Shown one piece after another: positions 18,110 through 25,152 of a stretch of 64,000 bases of DNA. The stretch comes from Thalassospira alkalitolerans. GTDB taxonomy: Bacteria; Pseudomonadota; Alphaproteobacteria; Rhodospirillales; Thalassospiraceae. The stretch lies in the NCBI RefSeq assembly GCF_002115745.1, contig NZ_JFKB01000009.1, forward strand, positions 124,001 through 188,000. The letters are read 5' to 3'. A program made the position numbers and the translations under genes. How positions within the stretch are numbered: the first letter of the stretch is position 1; each line of letters opens with the position of its first letter. The notes beneath the pieces were generated by a model, which saw nothing but the letters and a program-made list of their open reading frames with translations, was not told the origin of the DNA and did not search any database.

Positions 18110-18700
18110 ATGTCGACCAGCGCGCCAACCCGTTGTAAATGGGCAGAAACCCATCTCGACAAGCCGTTTTACGTCGACTATCACGATCAGGAATGGGGGG
18201 TTCCCGTCCATGATGACCGGCACTTTTTCGAAATGCTGATCCTTGAAGGGGCACAGGCCGGGTTGAGCTGGCTGACCATATTGGCACGTCGAGAAACCTA
18301 TCGTGCGGCCTATGACAATTTCGACGTTCAAAAAATCGCCAATTATGATGATGCCAAGCAACAGATCCTGTTGGCCGATCCCGGCATTATTCGCAACCGC
18401 GCCAAGGTTACGGCCAGCATTACCAACGCCAAGGTATTCATCGCAATTCAAAAAGAATTCGGCAGTTTTGATGCTTATGTCTGGAGCTTCATTGGCGGCA
18501 AACCGATTGTAAACCACCATAAATCCATGTCCGACGTCCCGGTCAGCACCGAACTCAGCGACGCGCTGTCAAAAGATTTAAAAAAACGTGGCATGAAATT
18601 TGTCGGCACCACCATCATCTATTCTTTCTTACAAGCCACCGGCCTTGTGATGGACCACACCACCGATTGCCATTGCTATTCAGGGCTGGTTGGGAAATAG
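18110..18700 (+). CDS. tag: DNA-3-methyladenine glycosylase I
   Basis: 196 aa, family length. It removes 3-methyladenine from DNA. Visible: the N-terminal CKWAET with a zinc cysteine, YHDQEWGVPVHDDRHFFEML with the catalytic-pocket residues, GLSWLTIL and the C-terminal zinc HTTDCHCY motif. ATG 18110 follows CAGGAGGATCG, a strong site. It is convergent with the LacI-family regulator (2-nt gap). Confidence 0.95.
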   Translation: MSTSAPTRCKWAETHLDKPFYVDYHDQEWGVPVHDDRHFFEMLILEGAQAGLSWLTILARRETYRAAYDNFDVQKIANYDDAKQQILLADPGIIRNRAKVTASITNAKVFIAIQKEFGSFDAYVWSFIGGKPIVNHHKSMSDVPVSTELSDALSKDLKKRGMKFVGTTIIYSFLQATGLVMDHTTDCHCYSGLVGK

Positions 18701-18702
18701 AA

Positions 18703-19743
18703 TTAGCGAGACGATCCACGCACCAAAAGACTAGTCTCAAGAATACGGCTGTCGCCATTGATATCGCCAAGTGCCATCTCGGCAGCCAAACGGCCCTTTT
18801 CAACTGAATCTTGCCGAATGCTTGAAAGCGGCGGATCGGTGCGTTCCCCTTCGGCAATGCCATCATAGCCCATCACCTTAAGGTCAGCCGGAACGTTACG
18901 CCCCGCCGCACGTGCCCCATCAAGTGCACCAATAGCAATCACATCGGACATTGCCAATATGCCGTCAATTTCAGGATTCCTGCGCAACATCGCCTCGACC
19001 ATTTGCGCACTGTGGGACGACAGGTTTTCGCATTCAATATGGATGACATCGTCAACAGCAATCCCCGCCTTTTGCAAACTATCGTGATAACCGCCAAGGC
19101 GTTCGCGCACCACACGATGACTAACCGCACCGCGACGTTTGGCATTCATCGGGCCAAAATTTTCGGCCTCGTTGGCCTGAAGTGACAGGATGGCAAATTT
19201 GCGTGCGCCGCAATCAATCAAATGCTGTGCGGCCATAGCCGCCCCGGCGAAATCGTCAAGCACCACAGTTCCAGCCGCCCCGGCAATATCGGTATCAATA
19301 CAGACCAATGGCTGATTTCGCCGCTGAATGGCGGAAATAATGTCATTATCGTCTGAATAGCAATGCACCAAAAACGCATCAACAGCCGCATTGTTAATCG
19401 CAGCAATTGCCTGTTCGGGGTTCTCAGCCGAAATGATCATCATATTAACAGCCTGACGGGCACATTCACGCCCGATACCGCGCAGTAATTCAATCGCGAC
19501 CGGGTCGCTGAACGCATATTCAAGATTGTCAGGGAACACCACACCAAGCGCGCCTGCCTTGCCAGTCCGCAACATCCGCGCCATCACATGCGGGCCGCGA
19601 TATCCCAGTTCCTTGGCGACCTGCAATATCCGTTCACGAACTTCGGCTCGTACCAGATCGGGTTTGCCAAAGGCATTCGATGCCGTGCCCTGCGATACCC
19701 CGGCCGCTTTGGCCACATCCAGAAGACGTACCCGTTTCGACAT
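18703..19743 (-). CDS. LacI-family transcriptional regulator
   Basis: 346 aa. The N-terminal LacI helix-turn-helix (RLLDVAKAAGVSQGTASNAF) with hinge LGYRGPHVMARMLRTGK is followed by a periplasmic-binding-protein-like effector domain (LGVVFPDNLEYAF, MGYDGIAEGERTDPPLSSI). No sugar operon adjoins it, so the effector and targets are unknown. Two near-identical operator-like palindromes upstream suggest autoregulation. Confidence 0.9.
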   Translation of the reverse strand: MSKRVRLLDVAKAAGVSQGTASNAFGKPDLVRAEVRERILQVAKELGYRGPHVMARMLRTGKAGALGVVFPDNLEYAFSDPVAIELLRGIGRECARQAVNMMIISAENPEQAIAAINNAAVDAFLVHCYSDDNDIISAIQRRNQPLVCIDTDIAGAAGTVVLDDFAGAAMAAQHLIDCGARKFAILSLQANEAENFGPMNAKRRGAVSHRVVRERLGGYHDSLQKAGIAVDDVIHIECENLSSHSAQMVEAMLRRNPEIDGILAMSDVIAIGALDGARAAGRNVPADLKVMGYDGIAEGERTDPPLSSIRQDSVEKGRLAAEMALGDINGDSRILETSLLVRGSSR

Positions 19744-19810
19744 TCCTGCGGTGTCTCCCCTTGTTGCTCATGCTTGTCTGCGGATCGATTGGCGATCACA
19801 TACCATTTTT

Positions 19811-19822
19811 TGAATCAGTTCA
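19811..19822. promoter_or_regulatory. LacI-type operator candidate 1
   Basis: TGAATCAGTTCA, one mismatch from the symmetric site at 19869-19880. It lies 68 nt upstream of the regulator start. The TGAA..TTCA arms are typical of LacI-family sites. Confidence 0.5.
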
Positions 19823-19868
19823 TCGCGATACTGACAGAACCCCTGCTGCACCGCCACACAGCATTCAT

Positions 19869-19880
19869 TGAATCAATTCA
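19869..19880. promoter_or_regulatory. LacI-type operator candidate 2
   Basis: TGAATCAATTCA: perfect TGAAT/ATTCA arms around CA. It begins 58 bp from the first candidate. Together they look like paired autoregulatory sites of the adjacent regulator. Confidence 0.55.
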
Positions 19881-20014
19881 TTGTTGCAAATGCCGATGGC
19901 ACAACAATCCATGCCTTCGTTCGTTTTCACCTTTGTGATAACGGTTTTCCCGGCAATCTCGAATTGCTGACCTTTATCATCCTGAACCTGGCGTTTTTAG
20001 GGTTCGTGATCACT

Positions 20015-20641
20015 TTAACGATTCCTGATCCCACCTTCGGGTACCGTATGGCGGAACGTCAAATTAACCCGTGGGCCGATCTGGCGGGCCGTCTTGGGAA
20101 TTTGATGATGCCAGTGATGCTGTGTTGCGCCACGCATGATAAGTAACGAGTTATGCGGTAAATCGACACTGACACGGTCACCCGTTTCCTTGTGGCGAAA
20201 ATGAAACCGGCGCTCCTCGCCAAAGGATAGGCTGGCTATCACCGGGTTTTCACCCAAGACATCTTCATCATCCGCGTGCCAGGAAACGCTATCGCGCCCA
20301 TCACGATAATGATTAAGCAATACGGTGTTAAACGTTGCGCCCGCTTTGTCTTCGGCCAGTTGCCGAAGTGGCACAATGATTTTGGGAAAGGGTGATGCTG
20401 GGTGGTAGACACCGCTATAGCGATAGGCAACGTCACCATACCACGCGGTTAAACGTGGTACCGCAATTTCACGCCCCATCATCTTGGCAATTTCCTGTTG
20501 CCAGACAATCCCGCTGACAAGCCGATCAAACGCACGATCCGCATCACTTATTGGCATAACATCGCGCAGCAGCAATGCCTCGCCATCAAGGGGCAACAAA
20601 TTCCGTGGTGGTTCGCTGGCAAACAGATCGCCGGTCGTCAT
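20015..20641 (-). CDS. AlkB-like Fe(II)/2-oxoglutarate-dependent dioxygenase (ALKBH2-type)
   Basis: 208 aa. Iron ligands H122 and D124 (SWHADDE) and H179 (HHWHHQIPK); 2-oxoglutarate arginines R191 and R197 in RVNLTFRHT. The layout is closer to the ALKBH2/3 branch than to E. coli AlkB. These enzymes oxidatively demethylate 1-methyladenine and 3-methylcytosine in DNA or RNA. The start at 20641 is the first plausible ATG. It lies near two other alkylation-repair genes (tag and the YcaQ-like gene), each on its own transcript. Confidence 0.9.
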   Translation of the reverse strand: MTTGDLFASEPPRNLLPLDGEALLLRDVMPISDADRAFDRLVSGIVWQQEIAKMMGREIAVPRLTAWYGDVAYRYSGVYHPASPFPKIIVPLRQLAEDKAGATFNTVLLNHYRDGRDSVSWHADDEDVLGENPVIASLSFGEERRFHFRHKETGDRVSVDLPHNSLLIMRGATQHHWHHQIPKTARQIGPRVNLTFRHTVPEGGIRNR

Positions 20642-20735
20642 GATATCCTGTTCTGATCCACAGCCTAAACACTCGATAAAATCACTTATTTCAAAGCTAT
20701 AATAGTTTCCCGAACGTTTGTAGAGAAGTTCATCA

Positions 20736-20763
20736 TTGGTCAGATCGTCAAAAGAAGTATATT
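20736..20763 (+). promoter_or_regulatory. Candidate sigma70 promoter of nsrR-nnrS
   Basis: TTGGTC (20736-20741) and TATATT (20758-20763) separated by 16 nt. The -10 box runs into the palindrome at 20761-20782, as expected for a repressor-controlled promoter. Confidence 0.45.
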
Positions 20764-20782
20764 ATATGCATGTTCATATAAT
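20761..20782. promoter_or_regulatory. 22-bp palindrome at the nsrR promoter (candidate autoregulatory operator)
   Basis: ATTATATG (20761-20768) and CATATAAT (20775-20782) form a perfect 8-bp inverted repeat around CATGTT. It covers the end of the -10 box and the expected start site, 42 nt before the nsrR ATG. NsrR or another Rrf2/CRP-type regulator may bind it; the arms do not clearly match the published gammaproteobacterial NsrR consensus. Confidence 0.5.
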
Positions 20783-20823
20783 CAAACGACGATCCGTCTG
20801 ATATAAACAGCAATGGCTTACCC

Positions 20824-21273
20824 ATGCGCCTGACTCATTTCACCGACTACACCCTGCGTGTATTGATTTATCTTGGCCTCAACCAATCCCGATTGGTTAC
20901 AATCGACGAGATTGCAAACGCCTATGATATTTCACGCAATCACCTGATGAAGATTGTTCATCAACAAGCCCGTGTTGGCGTTATTAAAACAATCCGTGGC
21001 AAGGGTGGCGGGATGCAACTTGGCAAAATACCCGACAAAATCTGTATCGGCGATATCGTCCGGAATACAGAACAAAACATGGCACTGGTGGAATGTTTCG
21101 ATCCCCAAAATACCGGTAAATGCAAGATTGAAAGCGCTTGCGCACTACGTCATGCGCTAATGCAGGCAACGATAGCTTTTTATCGCGTGCTTGATGACTA
21201 TAGCCTGAATGATCTTTTGCATCCCAAGGCACAACTTTCTGCCTTGCTTGATATCCCGACCAAAACGGCATGA
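20824..21273 (+). CDS. nsrR: Rrf2-family nitric oxide-sensing repressor
   Basis: 149 aa. Winged helix at residues about 1-65 (DISRNHLMKIVHQQARVGVI) with the GKGGGMQLGK wing, followed by three cysteines in ECF(x7)KC(x5)AC spacing that bind an Fe-S cluster in NsrR. NO destroys the cluster and relieves repression. It overlaps nnrS by 4 nt (ATGA), so it controls an NO-response operon and probably itself. Confidence 0.92.
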   Translation: MRLTHFTDYTLRVLIYLGLNQSRLVTIDEIANAYDISRNHLMKIVHQQARVGVIKTIRGKGGGMQLGKIPDKICIGDIVRNTEQNMALVECFDPQNTGKCKIESACALRHALMQATIAFYRVLDDYSLNDLLHPKAQLSALLDIPTKTA

Positions 21274-22409
21274 CCCGTCCCATCCGGACCGATTTCATCA
21301 CCCTGTTTGTTCTAAGCGGCTGTCTGGCAGCGATCACGATCTCGCTCAAAGCATTGTCGTGGGTATCGGGTGATGCATATGGCATATTGGCATGGCTGAT
21401 CCCAGCAGGTTCTTTTTGGCATGGGCATGAAATGCTTTCTGGCTATGCACAGGGATTACTCGCAGGGTATTTGATGACCAAGGCATCCCGCCGGGACATT
21501 GCGATATTCATTGCCCTATGGCTTGGTGCCCGCATCGCAGTCTTTGCGCCTGCATTTCCCGGATTGTATCTCGCAGCCGTTTGCAATTTCTCTGTGATCG
21601 CCCTTTTATTCTATCATGCCGGATTGATGTTTTTTCGCGCAGCAAAACGGTTCCGCTCCGCCATACCCGGCATTGTCATCCTGTTATTGACCGTCGCTGA
21701 ACTTATGTTTCAAGTCGGGTTGATCATGGATCTGCCTCGTCTTTGCGAGACCGCCTTGCTTGGCGTTATATGGTTGCTGATCATCATGCTGTTTCTCATG
21801 GGGGGGCGCATTACGGCTGCGGCAACATCAGGTGTTTTACAAAGACGCAATGCCTATCGCCATGGCCTTGCGCAAAGCCGCTATGAAACCTATGGATTGG
21901 TTGCTTTGGCAACTGCCTTGTTTTCCGAATTATTAGGCCAAACACCTTGGTTAACCGACATTGCGGCCTTGAGCACCGCAACAATTATGACCTTACGACT
22001 GTTGCACTGGCAAATATGGAAAGCATGGGATCAGCTTGACGTTTCATCCCTTCATCTGGGTTATGCAATGCTGGCAATGGGCTTGTTTTTCAAAGCCTTC
22101 TGGAGCCTGTCAGGGCATGGCAACGGTCTGGTTAGCTTTCACGGAGTAATGATTGGTGGATTTGGTATCTTGTCAATTACTGTGATGACCCGCACCGTTC
22201 TGCAAAGGCTGCGCCATCCAATCGTGTTGCCCATCACCATTCGATTTTGCAATCTGGCGCTTGTTGCCGCGGCCTTCATACGCATAACCGATTTTTACGT
22301 CCAGACACCATTCCTGATCAGCAGTTCTGCGGTTTTATGGACGCTGGCTTTTATCACTTTTGTCAGCACACTGATCATAATCCGCATGATGTTTCATCGT
22401 CAGAATTGA
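21270..22409 (+). CDS. nnrS: NnrS family heme/copper membrane protein (nitrosative stress)
   Basis: 379 aa with about 12 membrane spans. The signature WHGHEM near residue 50 and the later SFHGVMIGGFGILSITVMTR block identify the family. NnrS relieves NO stress, in part by protecting metal centres from dinitrosyl-iron formation. Translation is coupled to nsrR by the ATGA overlap. Confidence 0.92.
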   Translation: MTRPIRTDFITLFVLSGCLAAITISLKALSWVSGDAYGILAWLIPAGSFWHGHEMLSGYAQGLLAGYLMTKASRRDIAIFIALWLGARIAVFAPAFPGLYLAAVCNFSVIALLFYHAGLMFFRAAKRFRSAIPGIVILLLTVAELMFQVGLIMDLPRLCETALLGVIWLLIIMLFLMGGRITAAATSGVLQRRNAYRHGLAQSRYETYGLVALATALFSELLGQTPWLTDIAALSTATIMTLRLLHWQIWKAWDQLDVSSLHLGYAMLAMGLFFKAFWSLSGHGNGLVSFHGVMIGGFGILSITVMTRTVLQRLRHPIVLPITIRFCNLALVAAAFIRITDFYVQTPFLISSSAVLWTLAFITFVSTLIIIRMMFHRQN

Positions 22410-22435
22410 TCATGCTGCCATGTTTTCAACATGGA

Positions 22436-22464
22436 TTGACTCTGCATCTTTAAACATATATCAA
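22436..22464 (+). promoter_or_regulatory. Candidate promoter of the soluble chemoreceptor, inside a palindrome
   Basis: TTGACT (22436-22441) with a weak -10 such as TATATC (22457-22462, 15-nt spacer) or TATCAA (22459-22464, 17-nt spacer). The spacer and -10 lie inside the left arm and loop of the 49-bp palindrome. Expected start near 22470, about 30 nt before the start codon. Confidence 0.4.
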
Positions 22465-22488
22465 AAATACATGTTTAAAGATGCAGAG
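22440..22488. repeat. 49-bp near-perfect palindrome upstream of the CZB chemoreceptor
   Basis: Left arm CTCTGCATCTTTAAACAT (22440-22457) and right arm ATGTTTAAAGATGCAGAG (22471-22488) are perfect 18-bp reverse complements. Inside them, after one mismatch, TAT/ATA add three pairs around CAAAA. There is no T-run, so it is not a standard terminator. It overlaps a TTGACT promoter and ends just before the GAAGGG ribosome site. Likely an operator (NsrR or another NO regulator) and/or a strong 5' RNA hairpin. A smaller CCATGTT/AACATGG repeat lies at 22418-22434. Confidence 0.7.
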
Positions 22489-22501
22489 AAGGGAACATCA
22501 A

Positions 22502-23590
22502 ATGTTTGACAGCAACAGAAACATAAAAATGGCTCCAACCAACCAAACCGAGCCCACGACGGCCTCTCTTCTTGCACGCATCGCAGAGCTGGAACAGCAG
22601 CAAGCCATCACTCAATCAATTTTTGGCAGCCTTGCGGCATTCGGGGATTCATTAATGACATTGCGTGAATCCTTTTCCGATCTGTCAGCTTTGCTGATCA
22701 AGAACAGCCGCGCCAATGAAGACACACGGATTCAATCTGGCGAAAGCCAGGAAGGATTACAAAAAATGACCCGGAACATCAAAACCATCAGCGATCATAT
22801 TGGCGCTGCCTCTGAACAAATCAGCACCCTAAATGGCAATGCCAGCCAGATCGGCGCAATTTTATCGATGATTGACGATGTATCCCGACAAACCAAGCTT
22901 CTGGCCTTTAATGCCAGCATCGAAGCCGCCCGAGCCGGCGAAGCTGGTAAAGGATTTGCCATCGTTGCTACCGAAGTCCGTGCTCTTGCCGGGCGGGCAA
23001 GCACCGCAACACTTGATATCAGCAAACTGGTCCGAGAAATTCAGAACCAGGCAAATCATGCGGATCAAGACATGCAAAACAATGCAATTTCGACCGAAAA
23101 CCTCAAAGGTGAGGCTGATACGTTGCTATTCCGAACCGAACATATGCTGGATATTGCCAAACAAAATGGTACCGCGTTATCAACCGCAGCAATCCTGAGT
23201 GAAATTGAACTTGCCAACCTTGAAGAACTTGAACTCAAGCTCGACGTATATCGTGTATTCATGGGACTTTCAGATGCGACAGAGGCTGATTTCCCGCCGG
23301 AAACCGATTGTCGTCTTGGTCAATGGTACTATGATGGCAGCGGTCAGGATCTTTTTGCCGGATCAATTGATTTCACGGCACTGGAATCCCCTCATCGGGA
23401 AGTTCACGAAAATGCCCGAAAAGCAGTCGCCTTTTATCGAAAAGGTCAGCTTAACCTTGCTCTTGATGCCCTACGCGCGATGGAAACCAGCAACCTTGAT
23501 GTCATGCAACGTCTGCGTAAAATGATCCGCGAACGTAATCGCAAAGAGACGTCAAACATTCCCCAATTTCAAGGATCCAAAGCAGCGTAA
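22502..23590 (+). CDS. Soluble methyl-accepting chemoreceptor with C-terminal CZB-like domain
   Basis: 362 aa, no membrane segment. A coiled coil (about 20-110) leads into the signalling tip [20 protein letters not shown] (about 129-148) and [15 protein letters not shown]; residues about 235-345 form a chemoreceptor zinc-binding (CZB) domain. Of its ligands Cys270 ([10 protein letters not shown]), His298 and His302 ([10 protein letters not shown]) are present, but the first histidine is replaced by Glu242 ([12 protein letters not shown]). Cytoplasmic CZB receptors such as TlpD respond to zinc or reactive chlorine/oxygen. GAAGGG sets ATG 22502. It lies 92 bp after nnrS, and the palindrome suggests linked control. 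Confidence 0.88.
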   Translation: MFDSNRNIKMAPTNQTEPTTASLLARIAELEQQQAITQSIFGSLAAFGDSLMTLRESFSDLSALLIKNSRANEDTRIQSGESQEGLQKMTRNIKTISDHIGAASEQISTLNGNASQIGAILSMIDDVSRQTKLLAFNASIEAARAGEAGKGFAIVATEVRALAGRASTATLDISKLVREIQNQANHADQDMQNNAISTENLKGEADTLLFRTEHMLDIAKQNGTALSTAAILSEIELANLEELELKLDVYRVFMGLSDATEADFPPETDCRLGQWYYDGSGQDLFAGSIDFTALESPHREVHENARKAVAFYRKGQLNLALDALRAMETSNLDVMQRLRKMIRERNRKETSNIPQFQGSKAA

Positions 23591-23609
23591 CCCAGAAGTA
23601 CCGGGTATC

Positions 23610-23642
23610 GCAGGGCGGCAAAATTCCGCCCTGCTTTGATTT
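23610..23642 (+). terminator. Terminator after the CZB chemoreceptor gene
   Basis: GCAGGGCGG (23610-23618) pairs with CCGCCCTGC (23626-23634), loop CAAAATT, followed by TTTGATTT. It separates the chemoreceptor from the convergent cobT. Confidence 0.8.
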
Positions 23643-23646
23643 CAAA

Positions 23647-24705
23647 TCAAAGATGCCCAGAATCGACACCGGCATCTTCAAAACTTGCCATCCCGCTATG
23701 ACAGGCAACCGCCGCACGTGCAATCAACCCCGCGATGACAGCACCCGTGCCTTCGCCCAACCGCAAATCCAGATCAAGTAATGGACGCTTGCCAATTCTT
23801 TCAAGTAGCAAACGATGACCGGGTTCTGAAGAACCATGCCCGACCATGCAATGCATCAAGCTATCGCGCGACGTTGCAAACAGGGTTGCCGCGGCAGCTC
23901 CGCAGATGAACCCGTCAAGCATCACTGGAATCCGCAGCCATCGCGCACCGAAAATGGCACCTGCCATTGCAACGATTTCCAACCCGCCAACCCGCTGCAA
24001 AACATCCAAACCATCGGTAACAACGTCACCATGAAGTTGATAGGAACGCGCAACAACATCGACCTTTCGTTCATATTGCGCCTTGTCGATACCAGTCCCG
24101 ATACCAATCCAGTCCGCCGCACGACCGCCCCAAAGCAAATGACATATAGCCGCAGCCGATGTTGTATTGCCTATCCCCATTTCCCCCGGACACAATAATG
24201 TTGCATCCGGGTCAACCGCATCAAAACCAACGCAAAAGGCTTCCACGCAAGAAGCCTCGCTCATTGCAGGTTCAATTGTGAAATCCTGGGTTGGTTGATC
24301 AAGATGCAGCGCACGCACCGTTACTTCAGCCCCCAATACGCCGGCTAATTGATTGATTGCGGCACCACCACGGGTGAAATTTTCCACCATTTGACGAGTT
24401 ACCGCAGCAGGAAAAGCCGACACGTTATAGCATGCTATTCCATGATTTCCTGCGAACACACAACTCTGAGGACGCCCCATCACGGGAACATCTCGCGACT
24501 GCCAGCGGCTAAGCCAAAGAACAATTTCTTCCAACCGACCCAAGCTGCCGCGCGGCTTGGTCAAACGGGAGTCATGTTTGACCGCCTGGATTGCAGCTTC
24601 TTCATCAGGTCCTGGCAAGACCTTCAGTAATCGCCGAATATCATCCATCGATGTAATGGATCGTAAAATTTCCGATTTCTTCTTTGAACCCGCAGCATTT
24701 GACAT
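23647..24705 (-). CDS. cobT: Nicotinate-nucleotide--dimethylbenzimidazole phosphoribosyltransferase
   Basis: 352 aa. It activates 5,6-dimethylbenzimidazole to alpha-ribazole phosphate for the lower ligand of cobalamin. Visible: KPRGSLGRLEE, FAGNHGIA, GEMGIGNTTSAAA and the catalytic-glutamate region LGEGTGAV. ATG 24705 is chosen (GGAG upstream); longer readings run into the riboswitch. A cobalamin riboswitch upstream implies repression when B12 is plentiful. Confidence 0.95.
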   Translation of the reverse strand: MSNAAGSKKKSEILRSITSMDDIRRLLKVLPGPDEEAAIQAVKHDSRLTKPRGSLGRLEEIVLWLSRWQSRDVPVMGRPQSCVFAGNHGIACYNVSAFPAAVTRQMVENFTRGGAAINQLAGVLGAEVTVRALHLDQPTQDFTIEPAMSEASCVEAFCVGFDAVDPDATLLCPGEMGIGNTTSAAAICHLLWGGRAADWIGIGTGIDKAQYERKVDVVARSYQLHGDVVTDGLDVLQRVGGLEIVAMAGAIFGARWLRIPVMLDGFICGAAAATLFATSRDSLMHCMVGHGSSEPGHRLLLERIGKRPLLDLDLRLGEGTGAVIAGLIARAAVACHSGMASFEDAGVDSGHL

Positions 24706-24787
24706 TTCAACCGTCTCCGAGGTTGTCGGAAATTGCGGTTGTATATGACCCAATCCTTTACCATCAGCATACAATCTCCGTGATATA

Positions 24788-24945
24788 TGCCTTTGTTCGT
24801 CTTCTGGCTCTCGGGATAATCGCAGCAAACAGCCTTCCCGTACGGGTCCCCCCGCCAGTGGCCGCCAAAATTGACATGTTTGATACGCCTCGATTACAGC
24901 GGCGGGACCACTACGGATTTTCACCGTATTCCGTTCACAAAGGCA
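24788..24945 (-). promoter_or_regulatory. Cobalamin (B12) riboswitch upstream of cobT
   Basis: On the minus strand the order of conserved blocks is GGAATACGGTGAAAATCCG, GGTCCCGCCGCTGTAATCG, GCCACTGG, GGGAAGGC and GAGCCAGAAGAC, as in B12-sensing RNAs. The closing helix pairs TGCCTTTG (24945-24938) with CAAAGGCA (24795-24788). It ends about 80 nt before the cobT start; no terminator follows, so translational control through the ribosome site is likely. Confidence 0.92.
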
Positions 24946-24965
24946 AAAATACCCAATCAAACTAA

Positions 24966-25152
24966 TGCAATAACGACCCAATCAACCTGCCACAAAGAAC
25001 ATTGAAGCGAAGCCGGACCGATATATGCATTCTTAGTTTGACGAGTAGCTTGACGGGTATTAATGCGGGCTCGAACATGGGATAGCATTGACGATGATCA
25101 AACACATTTCTCGGTTTGATCCTGTTGTGAAGCCTTCGCCGCGAAACGCAAA
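24966..25152. other. Intergenic region between cobT leader and efflux operon end
   Basis: Should hold the cobT promoter. One perfect inverted repeat, GATCAAAC (25096-25103)/GTTTGATC (25114-25121), lies 32-57 nt after the efflux lipoprotein stop on the minus strand. It lacks a T-run, so it may be a weak or Rho-assisted 3' end. Nothing else recognised. Confidence 0.4.

Noticed and set aside
18703-18709. Terminator between tag and the LacI-family gene
   Set aside because: The two genes converge with a 2-nt gap and no hairpin with T-run is visible.
19868-20146. 92-codon plus-strand frame overlapping the AlkB-like gene end
   Set aside because: About half is antisense to the AlkB-like gene, and it begins inside a LacI operator candidate with no ribosome site.
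22440-22488. Intrinsic terminator of nnrS
   Set aside because: The stem is AT-rich and has no T-run on the plus strand; a promoter box adjoins it.
24706-24981. 92-residue N-terminal extension of cobT
   Set aside because: The extension is simply the translation of the B12 riboswitch; the ribosome site and family alignment support ATG 24705.
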